A stretch of 64,000 nucleotides of DNA. It comes from Phoebastria nigripes. Lineage: Eukaryota; Chordata; Aves; Procellariiformes; Diomedeidae. The DNA lies in NCBI GenBank assembly GCA_035582835.1, contig JAYKAV010003131.1, positions 1-64,000 of the forward strand, given 5' to 3'. The position numbers and the translations under genes are program-made. Positions 10,940-24,260 of the stretch are shown here, one piece after another (the first letter of the stretch is position 1; every line of letters begins with the position of its first letter). The notes under the pieces are model-generated. The model saw only the letters and a program-made list of their open reading frames with translations, searched no databases and was not told the origin of the DNA.

Positions 10940-13900
10940 TTTAACAGTTGATTATATGAATAATTAGATTGCAGAATATCTTTCAAATATGTTGTCTCAC
11001 AGAGAGTTCTAATCTTGCATTCATGTTTAGCCTAATATGCATTTAAGATAAAAGTAAAATGTGAATAAAGCAGTTCAGTATAGGAAACAAAGTGATTTCT
11101 AGTTGAGAAATTTAACCAGAATTTCGCGTTATCTGCATACAAAGAGAACAGACTTGAGTTCTCTTTTGAAGATCAGGGTACCATACAGGAATGTTCACAC
11201 AGTCTAAAGCTCCCTTAACATGTCTTAGCTGTATCTGTATGACTATTTCAGGCAAAGTCAAACTACTTTTTCTGAAAAGAAATTAATAATATGCAATATG
11301 TACCTTCACATCATCAGTCCTTAGATCTTGGCTGAATCCAATTGTAGGTTGGTTAACTAACTATGGGAAGTACTGAAAACAGTTTAGATAAAGAGTTCTT
11401 ATGAAGTTGGTTACAGGTGGGTTTAAGCTGAGGAGCAGGGAGTTCCTTCATGCCATTGAGTTTCATTTGTTAACTTCTTGCTTAGGCAAGGTGATATAAC
11501 GGTCATCCCATGGCCAGACCTGATAATTTGGCAAGTGTTGATGAACTTGCTAACTGGTACAGGTAGCTATGACTGAAACTTAATTGATTGCATAGACATA
11601 TCGTAAGAATTTATTCAGTAAACTTTAATAATGCTAAATTATGTTTACTGCAAAACAGTCTTTCTTCCCTTTCTCTCCCTAACTATTGACACTTGATCTT
11701 TCCTGTCATCCCTGCTTGTCACCCAAATCACTGCCACTGGTTGTTGAATTCTTTGTAAAAGCGATCATCTAACAGAAACTGTACCTTTCACAAAATGAAT
11801 TATCCTGGTTCACACTTTCAGCCATGATGAAGGATTCTCATTCTCAGTTGGAACAATTGAAATGACAGAGCACCAGCTGCCAGCACGTTGCTACATGTTG
11901 ACACTTCCATATTCTTTCATCTCTGAATATCACTGCTAGGTTAGAAGCTATGGGAGTATCAAGTACTTTCAATTTAAAGCCTGATACTACTTCACACTGT
12001 AGTAAAGATGTAGTGTTCATTAGCAACTCCAGTTTTTTATATTGTATTATATCATCAAATTGTTACAGGAATTTTGACTTTCCATGTCCCATCAGAGCTT
12101 TTCATAAGTTTGGTAATATATCACAGGCTATTAAAATGCAATGTGGAAAATCAAGACATATTTCTGAAAGTGTTACTTCTTAAAAAGCTATGAAAGTCGA
12201 TCAAATCCATTTTTGTGAATATCAAATTGGAGATGATTAAAAATACTTACTCTTTTGTGTAGTAGGATAAATTTATTGTTGCTATTTTTAATGTGTGTCC
12301 TGACACAATACTTTTGGGATTAAAAAACATGTTCATTTGCAAATAGTCAATGCCAGCCTGCTTTCCAAGGAAGTCTGTTTTTTCATATTCTGTTCATTTC
12401 TGTGAAGGCTGAAGAGAGTGATGGTTTGTTATAATTAAAAATGTCACAAGTGGTGTAGAATTTGTCTGATGTAATGAAAACTAAATTGATTTTAGGTTCT
12501 TTGGAGGTATAACCTTACTCTGCTAGCCTGTCAGATTTTTCAAAATGGAAATAGGTTTGCTGTTCTACTTTATCCGTTTTCACAGCCTCTGTCTTAATCA
12601 ACAGTTTCTCTTAAGATTATTGTGACAGATTTAAAGTTCACTATAACTCCTCAGGAGTGGTATGTGATCTACCTTTTGGTCTGAATTCTGAAATTAAAAT
12701 ATAATTTAAATGTTTACAGACTGGGAGATGTGTTAGTGTGTTACTGGAAATGCATCTTTGGACTACAGAGGGTGGAGACATAGAGTTGTACATCTACCAT
12801 ATTTAAGAGGCAATGAGTGGCTTCTCCACCACTTCCACTTGACAGGTATTCTTGTCAAGGAAGGAAACCTAAGATGTAAAGAAGGTGTAACAGCAAAGGA
12901 CATAGCCTTTTAAAAAGGATGGTTCCCAAAGAAGAAGCAGATTTGCAGCAAACAGGTAATTTCTCTCAGGTGAAATTAAGATGAAGGTGAGAACCTAGAA
13001 ACAACAGGGCTGCACAAAGTGGGTCTGCCTTGTTTACTCTAGTCAACTGAACACCTGGTAGGTAAAAAATGAGGCCTTTCCACATTAATTTATTCTCCTT
13101 GAAATGCATAATAAGTATTCTTCAGAACACAGTGATGTCACAGAAACCTGCACATGGCGAGCTTGCAGGGTGGGAGGTGAATCATATGCATCCACATGGA
13201 GAATCCTATATCCACAGTAAAAGTGATTGGTCCATTGCCCAGGTATTTAGCCTGAGAGTGAGAGAAGACTCTTTTATACCAAACAGGAATAATCCCAGTT
13301 CCAGCAGAAATAAAAGATACAGAACATAATGCCTGAAGAGGATTTCTGAGGAGATCTGAACAGGAAGGAAACTGTAACCCTGAACCACTGTATTGGTGGC
13401 AGTAGTGAGATTGTGTTTGCTTTGATTTACCAGGTGTAAAAGCATTTTGCTCTATTATTTTTCGTAATTCTGTATTTATTTCATGTTTTTTTTCATTGAC
13501 ATTAGATAAAATATCAACATTATGGAAGAAGATTAAGAAGCAGAAAACAAGACGAGTCAGCTGATAGATGTAGACAGGGGGAAGAAAAAAAAAGAAGGAA
13601 GAAACAGCTGAACTCTTAAGTCAATACATAGCTTATGTGTTTGCTTTTTCCCTGTATTGGGGAAAAAAAAAGAAGAAGAAAATTTCTTCCAGGTCCCAGA
13701 GAACAAATCAGAAGAACACCAAGATTTCTGGGTAAGGATGTTGGACATCAAGCAAACCTGTCCAGCAGCCATTTTTATAAAGGATACTTCTACTTGTTTC
13801 TAAGTATGTGGTAGTATAGCAGATACTAATCAAGGTCAAACTTTGTTTCAAGCTTGCACTGAAAGCCACATGCAGCTGTCACTGCTAAAAATAAGTAATT

Positions 13901-16900
13901 ATTGTTCATCTTAGTAAGAAAAAGTTTGCAAGATGCCATAGTGGCAACATGACTCCTTTGTGGCTGATGACTGCAATGACAGGTTTTGTATCTGTTAGTC
14001 TCCTAACTGTGCTAAGGTTTGGGTGGACCTTTGATCTTCTCAGGTTATATGGCCCAAGCTTTATTGTTTCAATTTAAATTTTTTTTTTTTTTTTACTTAC
14101 ATCAATTTAATCCATTTTGAACCACTTTTTAGAACATAGACACAGTATTTCCTTTCTAATATTTTGTAATAAAATATCTATGGAGAGTATCTAATCTCAA
14201 AGGACTCTTGTCAGTGGCACACATATCATATTTCATATGGGAAGCAATAGTGGGCTGCTTGTTGTACTGAATGAGGGATCTGGGATGCCATAGACAGCAG
14301 GAAGCACTCAGGGACACAACTGAAAGGGATCCAATTCATCATCTGGAAAAACCTCTACGCTGAACGCTTTGCAATACTATCTAGCAATTGTGATGTACAG
14401 ACAAAAGCAAAATGTAAATCTAGAGGAAGAAATCCAAATCATACCACCTGAATGCAGCAGATTGATTATTAGCATTTCAGAGTGATAACATATGGCGTAG
14501 GAAGAGAAATTATATGTAGTATTTCAATTTTTAGGCTTGATCCTAATAAGACCACAGGATAGTAAGGTGCTCATATTCTTCTGTAGCTTTATTTGCTTTT
14601 GCAACTCTGATGGACTGATCATAACCCATTCAACCCAGAAAGTATTACAAATGTGTACAATAGCACACTGCATAAACTTGCAGAAGCATTTGATTTCTCT
14701 CGGAAAAAATGGGAGATGATAGTTCTTGATTCTAATCCTCAGTAGATAGATTTAAAAAGAAACTTTGCTTTTGCCACTTTATGTTGAGCATTAGAGTAGC
14801 CTGAGATAATGCTTAGGTTTGTCATGTGGTGCATGGGGAGAGAGGTTTACTTCAGAATACGATTCACATCTCCTAGGGTGCAAAGTAAGAAATGCTGGAA
14901 AAAGGAGACCAGTTGAAAATCTGGTACTTCTCAAGATCTAGCTGTTGAATGCTAACCCGCAGAAAATGAAAGCGTATTTTGTGCTTGGGTTCAGGAAAGG
15001 AAAGATTGTATGCACAATAGCCTACAGATTTTGATAGCCAGGGCACATTTGCCCCAGAAACAGGTCCCTATTTATGGCCATTATGGAGCTTATTTTTCTT
15101 GAGTTGGGGATGAGGACAGCTACAACAGCATGAGGTCTGGTGGTACAAACACTTTCAAAGCTATGAATATGTGATGATCATCCTACCAAACCACAGGAAC
15201 CACAGAAAGGGAAAGGGAAAACATTGGAGCAAGGCCACAGCTGGGATGGTGGTAGAAATGTGAGGTTGGGCAACGCGGTGAGGAAGCATGGGAGGAGTGG
15301 GCAGCTGCTGTGCCGAGGTGTGAGGCCAATATCTCAGCAAGTCTTGGCTGAGTTACTTCTGACGGCTATGGGTTCCTTCTGTTCTTGATGNTGATGTTGA
15401 TGTTGTCAGGTTTGCCCAAGACTTGGTCCATGCACAGGGAGGAAGAGCTCTCCATACACTGAAAGCCGGGTTCTGGGGCCAGTCCAACTTGCTAGGATAA
15501 GGGACCAGGTGGTAAAAAAAGGACCAGGAGGTAAAAAGGAGTTGAAGGCTCCCGTTCACCAATTTTCCCGAGGCATGATAAATACTGTTCTCTCCAGTTC
15601 TTATCCTTAAATAAACATTAACCAAATATGGTTGTTATTATCTAGTTCAAATTCCTGTTCTGAGAGGTTCAAAACAAAGTAATTTATTGTAAGAAATCAT
15701 CTTTTCCAGCAACAGAAAGATTACTTTACATCAACAGATGATGCATTTTCATCCCCTGCAGAATCTGGCTAGACTGATAATTTTTCAACAGAACTAATCA
15801 TCACACAAGATTTGGGAACAAAGTACTACTTTTGTGGCTAGGAGGCCTTTACAAGCTGCAACACTCTATGCACATCTGATATCAAATAAATCCCTTTTAC
15901 AGACCAAATACAAGCTGTATTTGGTTTTATTTGACAAGCTTATTTGACCAGCTGTATGCTATACATCAGTCATTCCATAAAAAAAACAACAGCCCATCTA
16001 CATTTCAAAGATTGTAATTGGGATAATTTACCAAAGGTTGGCAGATTCCCTCCATACATCTACTCACACAATTTTAGGATGAACTGTGTTGCCTAAACAC
16101 CTCACTGTGAATTGCACTCTTGCCTCAGCAGANGGGAATTACTGGAAAACTAGGGGGAAGGGGTCAGAATTACAAGATAAATGGAGTGATGAATTGGTCT
16201 AAAAATAACAGAAAAGGAAATCATGATAATTTTACATTATCTCAAACAATTTTCCCTAGGAAGCTGGAGCCCCACAAGGGCTTAAACACATAGAAATTGT
16301 GAAAAACAACTATGCTATCTCAAAAAAACTAGATCACTAGATCCCGAGAGAATCTGGTCTACGTCTAAATTTAAACGTGCTCAGTTGTTTTTGAAAATGA
16401 AAGCTAATACAAACCTGGAAATATTGTTTGTCATATGCCAAGGCTTATACATTATTCAGGTTAATTTCTTCTTACTAGGAGAGAGTCATTTTACTTACGA
16501 TACAAAACAATGCACATGATAACTATACTTTGTGTTATTCTACGCTTCCAAGGCACTTAAAGTTGTCTTTTCCTTAACACTTTTCATATCATTATTCATA
16601 TGTGGATAAAATTATGGTCATGGATGAATTCCATCAAAACCAGTGAATCAACCCTGTTCCATTGATGGCTGTCCATACGAGACCAAACTCTCATATGCAT
16701 TAACAGCTGTCATTTACTAAACAAATTCAGATATTCTGGAATTCATCTAGCTACAGCTAGCACCTAAAGCCCTTTATGTTACATTACTATCAGGACTAGG
16801 AACACTCTCACTATTACCTTTGTAGGTATAGCACTTCAGAATGAGTAATCCCATAGCAGAAAATTGCCAAGAGAAATGCTAAAAAGCTCTAGGTTAGATT

Positions 16901-17724
16901 TAATATCATTGTGCTTTCAACTGCTGCTAAATGTGTAGTTATGTACAGATATTATAGTAGATATGTACCTATTATATAAATATGCATAGTCATTAGTTAA
17001 AAGCCTGTAACTGGTGTCCCTTAAAGTGCTACCCAGAAAATTTAATAGGCTTATTATATTTTATGTACATTCAATATCTGAATAAAACTTTAAATAGGGG
17101 CTGCGTTTTTCAAGGAAGTTTTGTTTTCTGCATGAAAAAGTTGTGAACTGTGAGTTTTAATATCTGGAAATGAGATTGTTTATTATGCTATAAAATGTAT
17201 GTATGTTTTAATTTCAAGGCCCATTACATTAGGCAAGAGAATGCAACTAGCCTTGTAGTGTCTCCAGCTGCAGGCTGCAGAATTTTTTTTTTTTTTTAAA
17301 AAACCTATAAATCTCAGGATATCACACCAAAATACTTCATAAAGGATTTGAAACAGAACTCTTGAAACATCACTGAGCCTCAAAATGGTGCACTGGATTC
17401 CTGTTATCGGGAATTCTAATGGTGTCCATTTAACCTTTTTATACTTACACAAAGTTTATATAAAGTTCTTCCTTAGCCTGAGCTTCGTAGCTCAGCAAAC
17501 CCTTATGAGTTTTTCAAAATTTCTTGTTGACCTTTATTTATATAATTAATTTTCCACTTTTTTCCTTTTCTTAGTCATTAAAACAGAAGCAAGTTCTCAG
17601 AAATTCTCCTGCAAGACAGATAGAAAATCATAATATTATTACTTAAAGCTAGTCAAATATTAAAATGGACTGTCTTTGTGTCTTTTCTTTGTGTCTTTTT
17701 GTCAGTATGCAACTGAATAGGATG
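10940..17724. other. Mostly AT-rich sequence, no gene seen
   Basis: No exon, RNA gene or confident repeat. Poly-T runs lie at about 14078-14094 and an A/T run at 17281-17300. Two stretches stand out slightly in composition: 13100-13445, which has a CCAAT-like and TATA-like arrangement but no recognisable ends, and about 15040-15620, which is richer in G and C and holds an 89-codon minus-strand frame interrupted by one N. I cannot assign either. Confidence 0.5.
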
Positions 17725-17743
17725 AAAAAAAAAAAAAAAAAAA

Positions 17744-17785
<42 letters not shown>
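17725..17785 (+). repeat. 61-base A-tract with one C
   Basis: The tract is uninterrupted except for a C at 17744. Just before it, CTTTGTGTCTTTT occurs twice in a row (about 17672-17700). I do not recognise a retroposed gene or SINE body upstream. It may be a microsatellite or the tail of an unrecognised retrocopy. Confidence 0.9.
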
Positions 17786-17787
<2 letters not shown>

Positions 17788-20564
17788 AAATAATGATGAA
17801 CATTTAATTGTTAGTTGTGTCAAAACTCCTAAGTAAATGCATGGCAAATATATATTGTTTCATAAATTTGACTTTGTAATGTCACAATGATGCTTTCAAA
17901 AAAGTGACCTAAAGAAATTACTTTGTTATTACCATACAAACATTTTTACTTTAGTATCTTAAGTTTAAGGTTCTTGATCCTTGGCATAAAAAAGTAATAA
18001 AATGAAAAAAATTAAGTATTTTACCTTCTTATTCTGCTTAAATGAGACTTAAAGACTGACCACAGGGAGTATAAAAAGTTACTCACAAATCTCTCATCTC
18101 TTTTCTAGAAGATAAAGAGGAAAAAAGAGAGAAAAGAAAAGAAGTATGGGAGAACTTGCCTCTGGTTTTACCTGTCTCAAGGTTCTATGGTTCAGTTTGG
18201 TCTGAAACATTACTTACATTCAGAAATTAAGACCGAATGGAGCTGGAGATGTTCTCTATAAAGGAATGGTAAAGCTCAGATAGCTTTCTGCCTATTATCA
18301 ATGTCAAATCAAATAATCCACTGAGAGGTGTTAGTCAGCTTAGCCAATACTATCCTTATTTTTTCAAGCATCTAGNGCATCAATTTTAACTAATTTGCAT
18401 TCCCACCCGAATAATGTTCACTGGACTTTATCTCAAATACAACAATTTTATCTTTAGATTAATTTAGAGGGAAGGTCATATTTAATTATACTAAATGTTA
18501 TATTTTAGCATCTGCTGCTTTTGGCAAGCCATTAGTCTGGGCTAGAGTTTGTTAGTTGACTTACAATATATTCCTCTGTGCAAAAGTGTCTTGTCATGTG
18601 CAAAAATAGTAGAACATTCCCTTAGTGACCATACCAAAATGTCTGTTCCGAATGTTGGCAGTTCCAGGGCAGTTGCAGGGCTGCAACCTCACGAAGGGAA
18701 CTGAACAGAGTCCATGAAAAATCTTTTTTGCCATTGTATTTCAATGACTCTAAGTTGCAACTGACATTTCCCACACAGGCATGAGAACAGATACTTGAAT
18801 GTGTAATATTTATCAGAGTATTCAGGAACTACTTGACTTACAGGCAGAGTTCACAACCTCTCCACACTAAGTTAACCTCACCTGTTCAGACTTTCACATC
18901 ATATGTTGATAGCATCACGTTTCTATCATTTCTCAGTCAGTGCTTTTACTTTTTCTCTTGCACAGGAAGAAAGGTAAAAAGAGCTTTATTCAACAACTGC
19001 AGTAGAAGTTAGCGTTGGTGTTATGCTGCTTTAGGGGAAGTTTCCATGTCCATTTTTAGGATTTTCAAGTAACCAGAGTAATCACCAAAGAATGAAGCAA
19101 CCTGTAAAAAATGAGAGCTCTGAGTGTAAGAAGTTTGCCTGAAGATGAAAATTGTAATGCTAGAGTGACGTGATGCTTTGTGCAATTCCTGCAACATGTC
19201 CAACATACTAACACCCATGAGAGGTATACAGATTTAGTCTTGGAGCAGCTCTTATAGAGACTAGAGAACTGCACACAATAGAGGCTCATAGCTGGGTTAT
19301 CACTTGAATAATAGACTCATTTTGATGTTTCGTTGGCTTTGTAAATGTCTGCAGATATGGCAATGTCAGCCACATGGAAGGTATGATTTAAAAGGAGCAA
19401 AAAGGTTGTAGGTGTCATTCGTCTAAAGATAACACTCTGCTCTTTCTTGCCAGTTAGTATTGAGATAATTGAATCACTCTCATGGTTGCATGAAGTGTTC
19501 CTAAGCATCTACTCAGGTAACACCATGGTTCCTTATTACATACACCTTTTAAGAATGATGATTGTTCATCACTGTGTTTTCAATGTGCAGTTTGTATTAT
19601 CTTATAAAGTGCATTTTCAAACTTTTATTCTAAAGAAGAGATAATGGTTCTTACTTATTAAGTAAGATTTCATTAGCCCAGTATTTTTTAAGATCACCAT
19701 GTTGAGCCTATATCTACCCCCATATTCAGTANGGTAGATGTAATTATTTAAACTGTAGTAGAATGAAAAAAATGGTGGGGGAAGTATTTCTGTATTAGGA
19801 AAATGTGTGTCTGGTCTAACTTTATGCCCCGTAAATATGCTGATAAGATAAAAGGAGAAAAAAGGAAAGATTCTTGACAGAGAGAAGATAAAACATTAAA
19901 GAGGCCATTAGCATATAATTAGAGCATAATTCCGATTATCTAAATGTCACTTACCTGAAAATTCACATTATCTGAAACAAATTTGTATTTTCCTCACATT
20001 TATGAAGGAACCTGATACTGCTTCATCTAACACTGAACTTAGGTAATAGATGGGCATGTATGCCTGCACAAGAACTGATGAGAAGAGACCAAAGTGGAGG
20101 GGGTCTTGGGAAGGAAATAAGAGGGCAGAGGTGTGAAAAAGCTCCTAGCATTGCATGTAAATTGAAGCCCCTTCCTGTGTGCAGGTTTCAGCATCTAAAA
20201 GCTTAAGCACGTAAAGATCACTGTAAACATTTAAAAAGTCAATATAGGAGATCAATAGCTGCCTACCATGCTCACAACAGGCCAGCTAAGAGTGTATTAG
20301 GTTTGTACTCACATAGATCCACTCAGTGGCAAACTACAACTTCTTAAGAGTATTGAGTCTAAACTAGACTGCGTCTGGGTAGTGTATCATACAAAGACTA
20401 TGAAGACAGCTGACTCAGGACTGGTAGCAGTCTTGCAGCAACATTACAGAATTTAGGGCAGGTCAATTTCGCTTGAATTGTTTTGCAGTCCACTGCTACA
20501 CATAGACTCATCTGTGGTCTTGAAATGGGTTCAACCTCTATCCGGTGTTACACTGGTTGGCTGA
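17786..20564. other. AT-rich sequence, no gene seen
   Basis: No supported gene or mobile element. A purine-rich patch lies near 18110-18145. Confidence 0.55.
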
Positions 20565-20612
20565 AGCTGTGACAGATGTTCCAGCTGTGGCAGATGTTCC
20601 AGCTGTGGCAGG
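20565..20612 (+). repeat. 18-bp minisatellite, about 2.7 copies
   Basis: Units at 20565-20582, 20583-20600 and a partial 20601-20612 share AGCTGTGRCAGATGTTCC. The frame through it is cysteine-rich, but a stop codon lies immediately upstream (20562-20564) and another soon after, so it is not coding. Confidence 0.9.
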
Positions 20613-20725
20613 CTCATGGTGGCATAGCAGTGCTAGTTCTACCATTTACCTTTCATTTCAAACTCTGCAAAGTTGTCCTTACTAGATATCTTAAATTACA
20701 ATGACTAATTTCATTGAAAACCAAA

Positions 20726-20765
20726 AATTAAATTACTTGAATTAAATTAATTAAATTAATTGAAA
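20726..20765. repeat. AATTA/ATTAA simple repeat
   Basis: Repeated AATTAAATTA units form a short AT-only tract. Confidence 0.75.
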
Positions 20766-21555
20766 CCAAACAGAACAATGCATTATAAAACGAGAAAAAA
20801 TACCTCTGTAAGCATATATGAGAATTTTGGCAGATCAAACATTTCGTTAAAGCATACCAGCTTCACAGAACTTTTGCAATATTAAGATTAGAATGTCTTT
20901 CCCTTAGCATTTGGTCAGGCCTAAATCTCATTTGCTGCTTCTACATACTATTCTAAAAATTTGGTGCATTAAAGTTGTCTGAATGGTCAGACATTTGATA
21001 TCAAACTGCATCCAAGCTTTCTTGATTTCTTAGTCATCAAACTATGCAATAATAAAAATGTAATTACAATGCAGAAAACTTCATTAAAATAACTACACAG
21101 ACCCACTATGTTGAAAAGTACTTTGCAATGACAACTACTTGTGATTAACATGGTTACTGTGAATCCAGGAGAAACATTTATACCAAAAAGCATAACCAAA
21201 ATCCACATTCTCTTTTGAAAAACATTAGAGGTGATGAAAGTATCAACAAAATTAACTACTGGTTTTCAGATCCCACTTAAAATTATCAAGGAAAATGACA
21301 AGAGTATCAAAAGCAGAAGAGAGAGAGGGTTAAAGTGTGAGAAAAAGAAACAAGACAATAATGGGATAGGGAATCAAGTATAAAAGGTAAGATAAAAACG
21401 TTAAAAAAAGTGAAAACTGTAATTTCCTCAACTTTTACAATTTGTTCGGATGACTAAAAGTTAAGAAGTTTAATCCAGCTCGCGTAAGGATATCTGGTCT
21501 TATCTGAACCTCTTTTGTTATGGAAGTGTTATTTTCACTCATTTTTCAAATTGTT
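20766..21555. other. AT-rich sequence, no gene seen
   Basis: Nothing recognisable in this interval; A-rich patches lie near 21300-21420. Confidence 0.5.
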
Positions 21556-22108
21556 TGTTACGTCCCATCTACAAGAAGGGGAGAGTGACTAAGGGCCACA
21601 AATCCCCTCGGTGTGGACTAAGGTGAGATAATACTCAAGGTCCATATGCAAACATCAACTTTTAATAGAACGAACACTCTATAGGCACCAACCCTCTATG
21701 CATTAATACACGACATAAGCTAACCAGCTTTAACAAGAAGTTGAGGTAGGCCTTGTATTACTTGAGAACAACATGGCAGGGAGAGAGAGAGAGAGAAAGA
21801 AAGAGAAATAAAGAGAAAGAGGTAGGAAGCGAGAGACAGAGGTATCGCCAATCCTGGATCCAGCATCAGACCTGCCAACCCCGCGTGCTGGTGTGAAGAG
21901 CTCCCCAAGGAAGTGCATGTGCGCCCCTATTTATTGGGCCCAGGCCACGGCTTCTGGAATCTTCCCTCACCCCGGTTTCAGGGGTGGTTGAGCCACCAGT
22001 CAGTCAAGGAGAGTGACACTGAGCCCCTCCCCATGGCTGGCTTCTGGAGCTTTCTCTTGGGGCATTGTTTGTGCTCACAGGACGGTCACTTGGGCCTCGT
22101 CCCTTACA
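21556..22108 (-). mobile_element. Solo LTR, family 2 relative, minus strand, 553 bp
   Basis: On the minus strand it starts TGTAAGGGACGAGG and ends GGGACGTAACA, paralleling the TGTAAGAGAC...GGGACGTGACA ends of the 3188-4172 LTR. Their 3' regions align closely (GACCTTGAGT, CACCTTAGTCC, CACTCTCC blocks). A TATA-like AATAAATA is at 21928-21935, an ATTAAA signal at 21661-21666 and a GA-rich (CT on the LTR strand) microsatellite at 21779-21822. It is much shorter than its relative, mostly in U3, and lacks the 54-bp duplication. I could not find a clean target duplication. Confidence 0.8.
21779..21822 (-). repeat. GA/CT microsatellite inside LTR
   Basis: A (GA)n run grades into AAAGA units. It is the counterpart of the CT run at 3853-3905 in the related LTR. 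Confidence 0.85.
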
Positions 22109-23659
22109 GTTTCCTTAATAGAAAGACTTCAAAATTTATGTCAGAATATTATTCAATTTTCTTACCACTAATAAAAGTTTTGTGGTTGGTTTGAGTTCTG
22201 AGCTGTGTTTTGGGTCAATTTGTATCTTTGGGTAACAAGTCACTGCCCTGAAAAAAGGTAGAGATTATTTTTATATGTTCTGCTCCCCTCTAAGGGAATG
22301 AAGTGCTTAGTGTCAAGCAACGAAGCAGTACGCTTCCATCTCTATTATGAATTCACCTCTCTATTATTCACAGGGAAAAGAAATGTTTTACAAGTTTTAT
22401 TTCTAGGTTTGGTAGATGCTGAAATGCAGCTCTATATTTCCTGAACCATTAATAAATAAGGTTCTTCCGTCAATGATAATATAAACTGTGACATCAGAGG
22501 GTGCTTTATCTTCACTACTAGTAAAAGGATTGAAACAATTTCATCACATACTGTTACTCATTAATCATTTCTCACTTCAGTGTGGAAACTGCCTGTTAGA
22601 AGGCAGGAGGTGTCTTTTCTTTAGGTAGCTGAGTTCTGACAGCCACGAAAGGAAATGTACTGAAGTGCAGCTGTAAGGATTACTGATGATTAGCAATATT
22701 TAATCAATACTTGTACAAATGATCAGAAATATTACACAGACACAGAGGTGGGAGAAATAGTGATGGAGAATGCCTCAACTCTCTTCTCCATTGTGCACCT
22801 GCTTAGAACCATCATGAGTAGCATTTTTTTTAAAAAAAAGTCTATTTTCAGCTGCTATAAGGTATTAAATTCAGTGGATCTGAAAAGGAGGATTTTAATC
22901 TCAGTATTCTAGCTTAGAGTTTTCTGTCATTAGTAAGCTATATATTCTTCAAATTCACAAGATTTACAAGATACTACGAAATGTTTGTATTATTTAGGTC
23001 TCCCCGGGAAGGTGAAGCATTTGACCATCATTTTAGTAATGTAAAGACATTTTAATCTATGGCATTGGCCTTTTTCCTCACCTTGTGGCTAACAATATAA
23101 TTACATAAGGATATGCAAATAAGCAGATTTCCAAACTCCCAACAGTAAATATAACTTTGGTTTTGCTCATTCCAAAGCCTTTGTGGAATTCCTTTAAATG
23201 TCTTTAGTACGTGCTTGAGCACAAAAAAATAAGCAGATGAGTGAAAACCAGAGACATGTTAGCGTACCACTTATTAGCAAAAAAAGCTTAGGGAAGCTTT
23301 AGTGAAAGACATTTAAAACTCCTTAAATTTTAGCTGATAATGCCCCTTTCTCACTTTTGTAATTACACTGGAGAAATGTGATGACATTTAGGTATAATTT
23401 TGTGCTTCATTTTTAGTTTTACATCTTTAAAGGTAAATGAGGTAAGAATGGCCTCAGCTGGTAGAAGTCTGTTCAGTTTCACTAGCTGGTGCAACGATGC
23501 CTACTGCATGAGAATCTAGCTCATTATTTTTTTAGGATTGTATTTTCTTTTACAGTTATGATTCTTGCTTAGACATAATCTAGGTAATGCTCTATGGGCT
23601 GGATATAAGCTGTAAAACTGTTATATCAGGTCCACTCTCTTCTCTCTAGTGAAGTGACT
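22109..23659. other. AT-rich sequence, no gene seen
   Basis: I see no supported exon or repeat. A T run followed by an A run at about 22823-22840 forms a small A/T palindrome. Confidence 0.5.
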
Positions 23660-24050
23660 AGTCAGGGGTCACAGACTGAAAATGAAACGTCTCCACTGTT
23701 GGCGCACAGCCCAGGTTATAATCAATCTGCTGGAGTACAAGGAGGGTTGGGGTGGCCCTGTCAGTAGTTGCAGCGATCTAATCACACAGCTAGTGCAGAA
23801 GCAGCCTGTCGTGTTACAGACAATCTCAGATACGCTGACTGTTTCCCCTGTCCTCTGCTGGCCCACCAGCAGGCATTTTGCAGCATGTGCTGGCAAGCAG
23901 CTGTGGCTTGCAGACAGCGCAGAGAGAGGTGAGATCCAGGACCACATGGACCACGCCGAACCATTCTCACATGCAAGGTGAGAAGATGGGCTGGAAACAT
24001 GGCCATAAATAGAGCTGAGTGAAACAGCACGTGTCAAGATGAGGGAGATG
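23660..24050. other. Unassigned, relatively GC-rich block
   Basis: This block is visibly richer in G and C than its surroundings and directly abuts a CR1 remnant on its right. It holds a 99-codon plus-strand frame (23682-23981) and part of a 172-codon minus-strand frame (23669-24187). Neither has a motif I recognise. The minus-strand frame runs antisense through CR1 sequence, so it is probably fortuitous. The block may be an unrecognised 5' part of the same retroelement or a separate repeat. Confidence 0.45.
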
Positions 24051-24260
24051 AGTTCAACAGCTCTGTTAATGGTCTGGAAAAGGGAGGAGACAGCAAGACT
24101 ATTCAATCTGTGAATCATACTAGATTTGGAGAAAGTACTGAGGACAAGAATATATTTCAGGAGGGTTGTAAAATTATGGGCTGACAAGAAAGGAAGATTC
24201 AGCTTAGAAAGTGTAAAGTAATATATCAGAACAACAAAACACCAAGGAAATATAGGGCCT
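24050..24260 (+). mobile_element. Decayed CR1 LINE reverse transcriptase fragment
   Basis: The frame starting at 24053 reads SSVNGLEKGGDSKTIQSVNH, then TRFGESTEDK. It follows the CR1 arrangement of an INDLE-K-GDDS block, the FADDTKLGG catalytic block and a downstream K-FNKGKCKVLH-like block (here QLRKCKVIYQNN). The two catalytic aspartates of the ADD motif are replaced by NH and a stop codon follows, so the copy is dead. Ends are approximate. Confidence 0.68.

Noticed and set aside
20565..20630. Cysteine-rich peptide repeat (keratin-associated-like)
   Set aside because: A stop codon directly precedes the repeat and another closes it shortly after; it is a minisatellite.
23669..24187. 172-codon minus-strand open frame
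   Set aside because: It runs antisense through a CR1 reverse-transcriptase remnant; the sense reading explains the right part. No domain seen.
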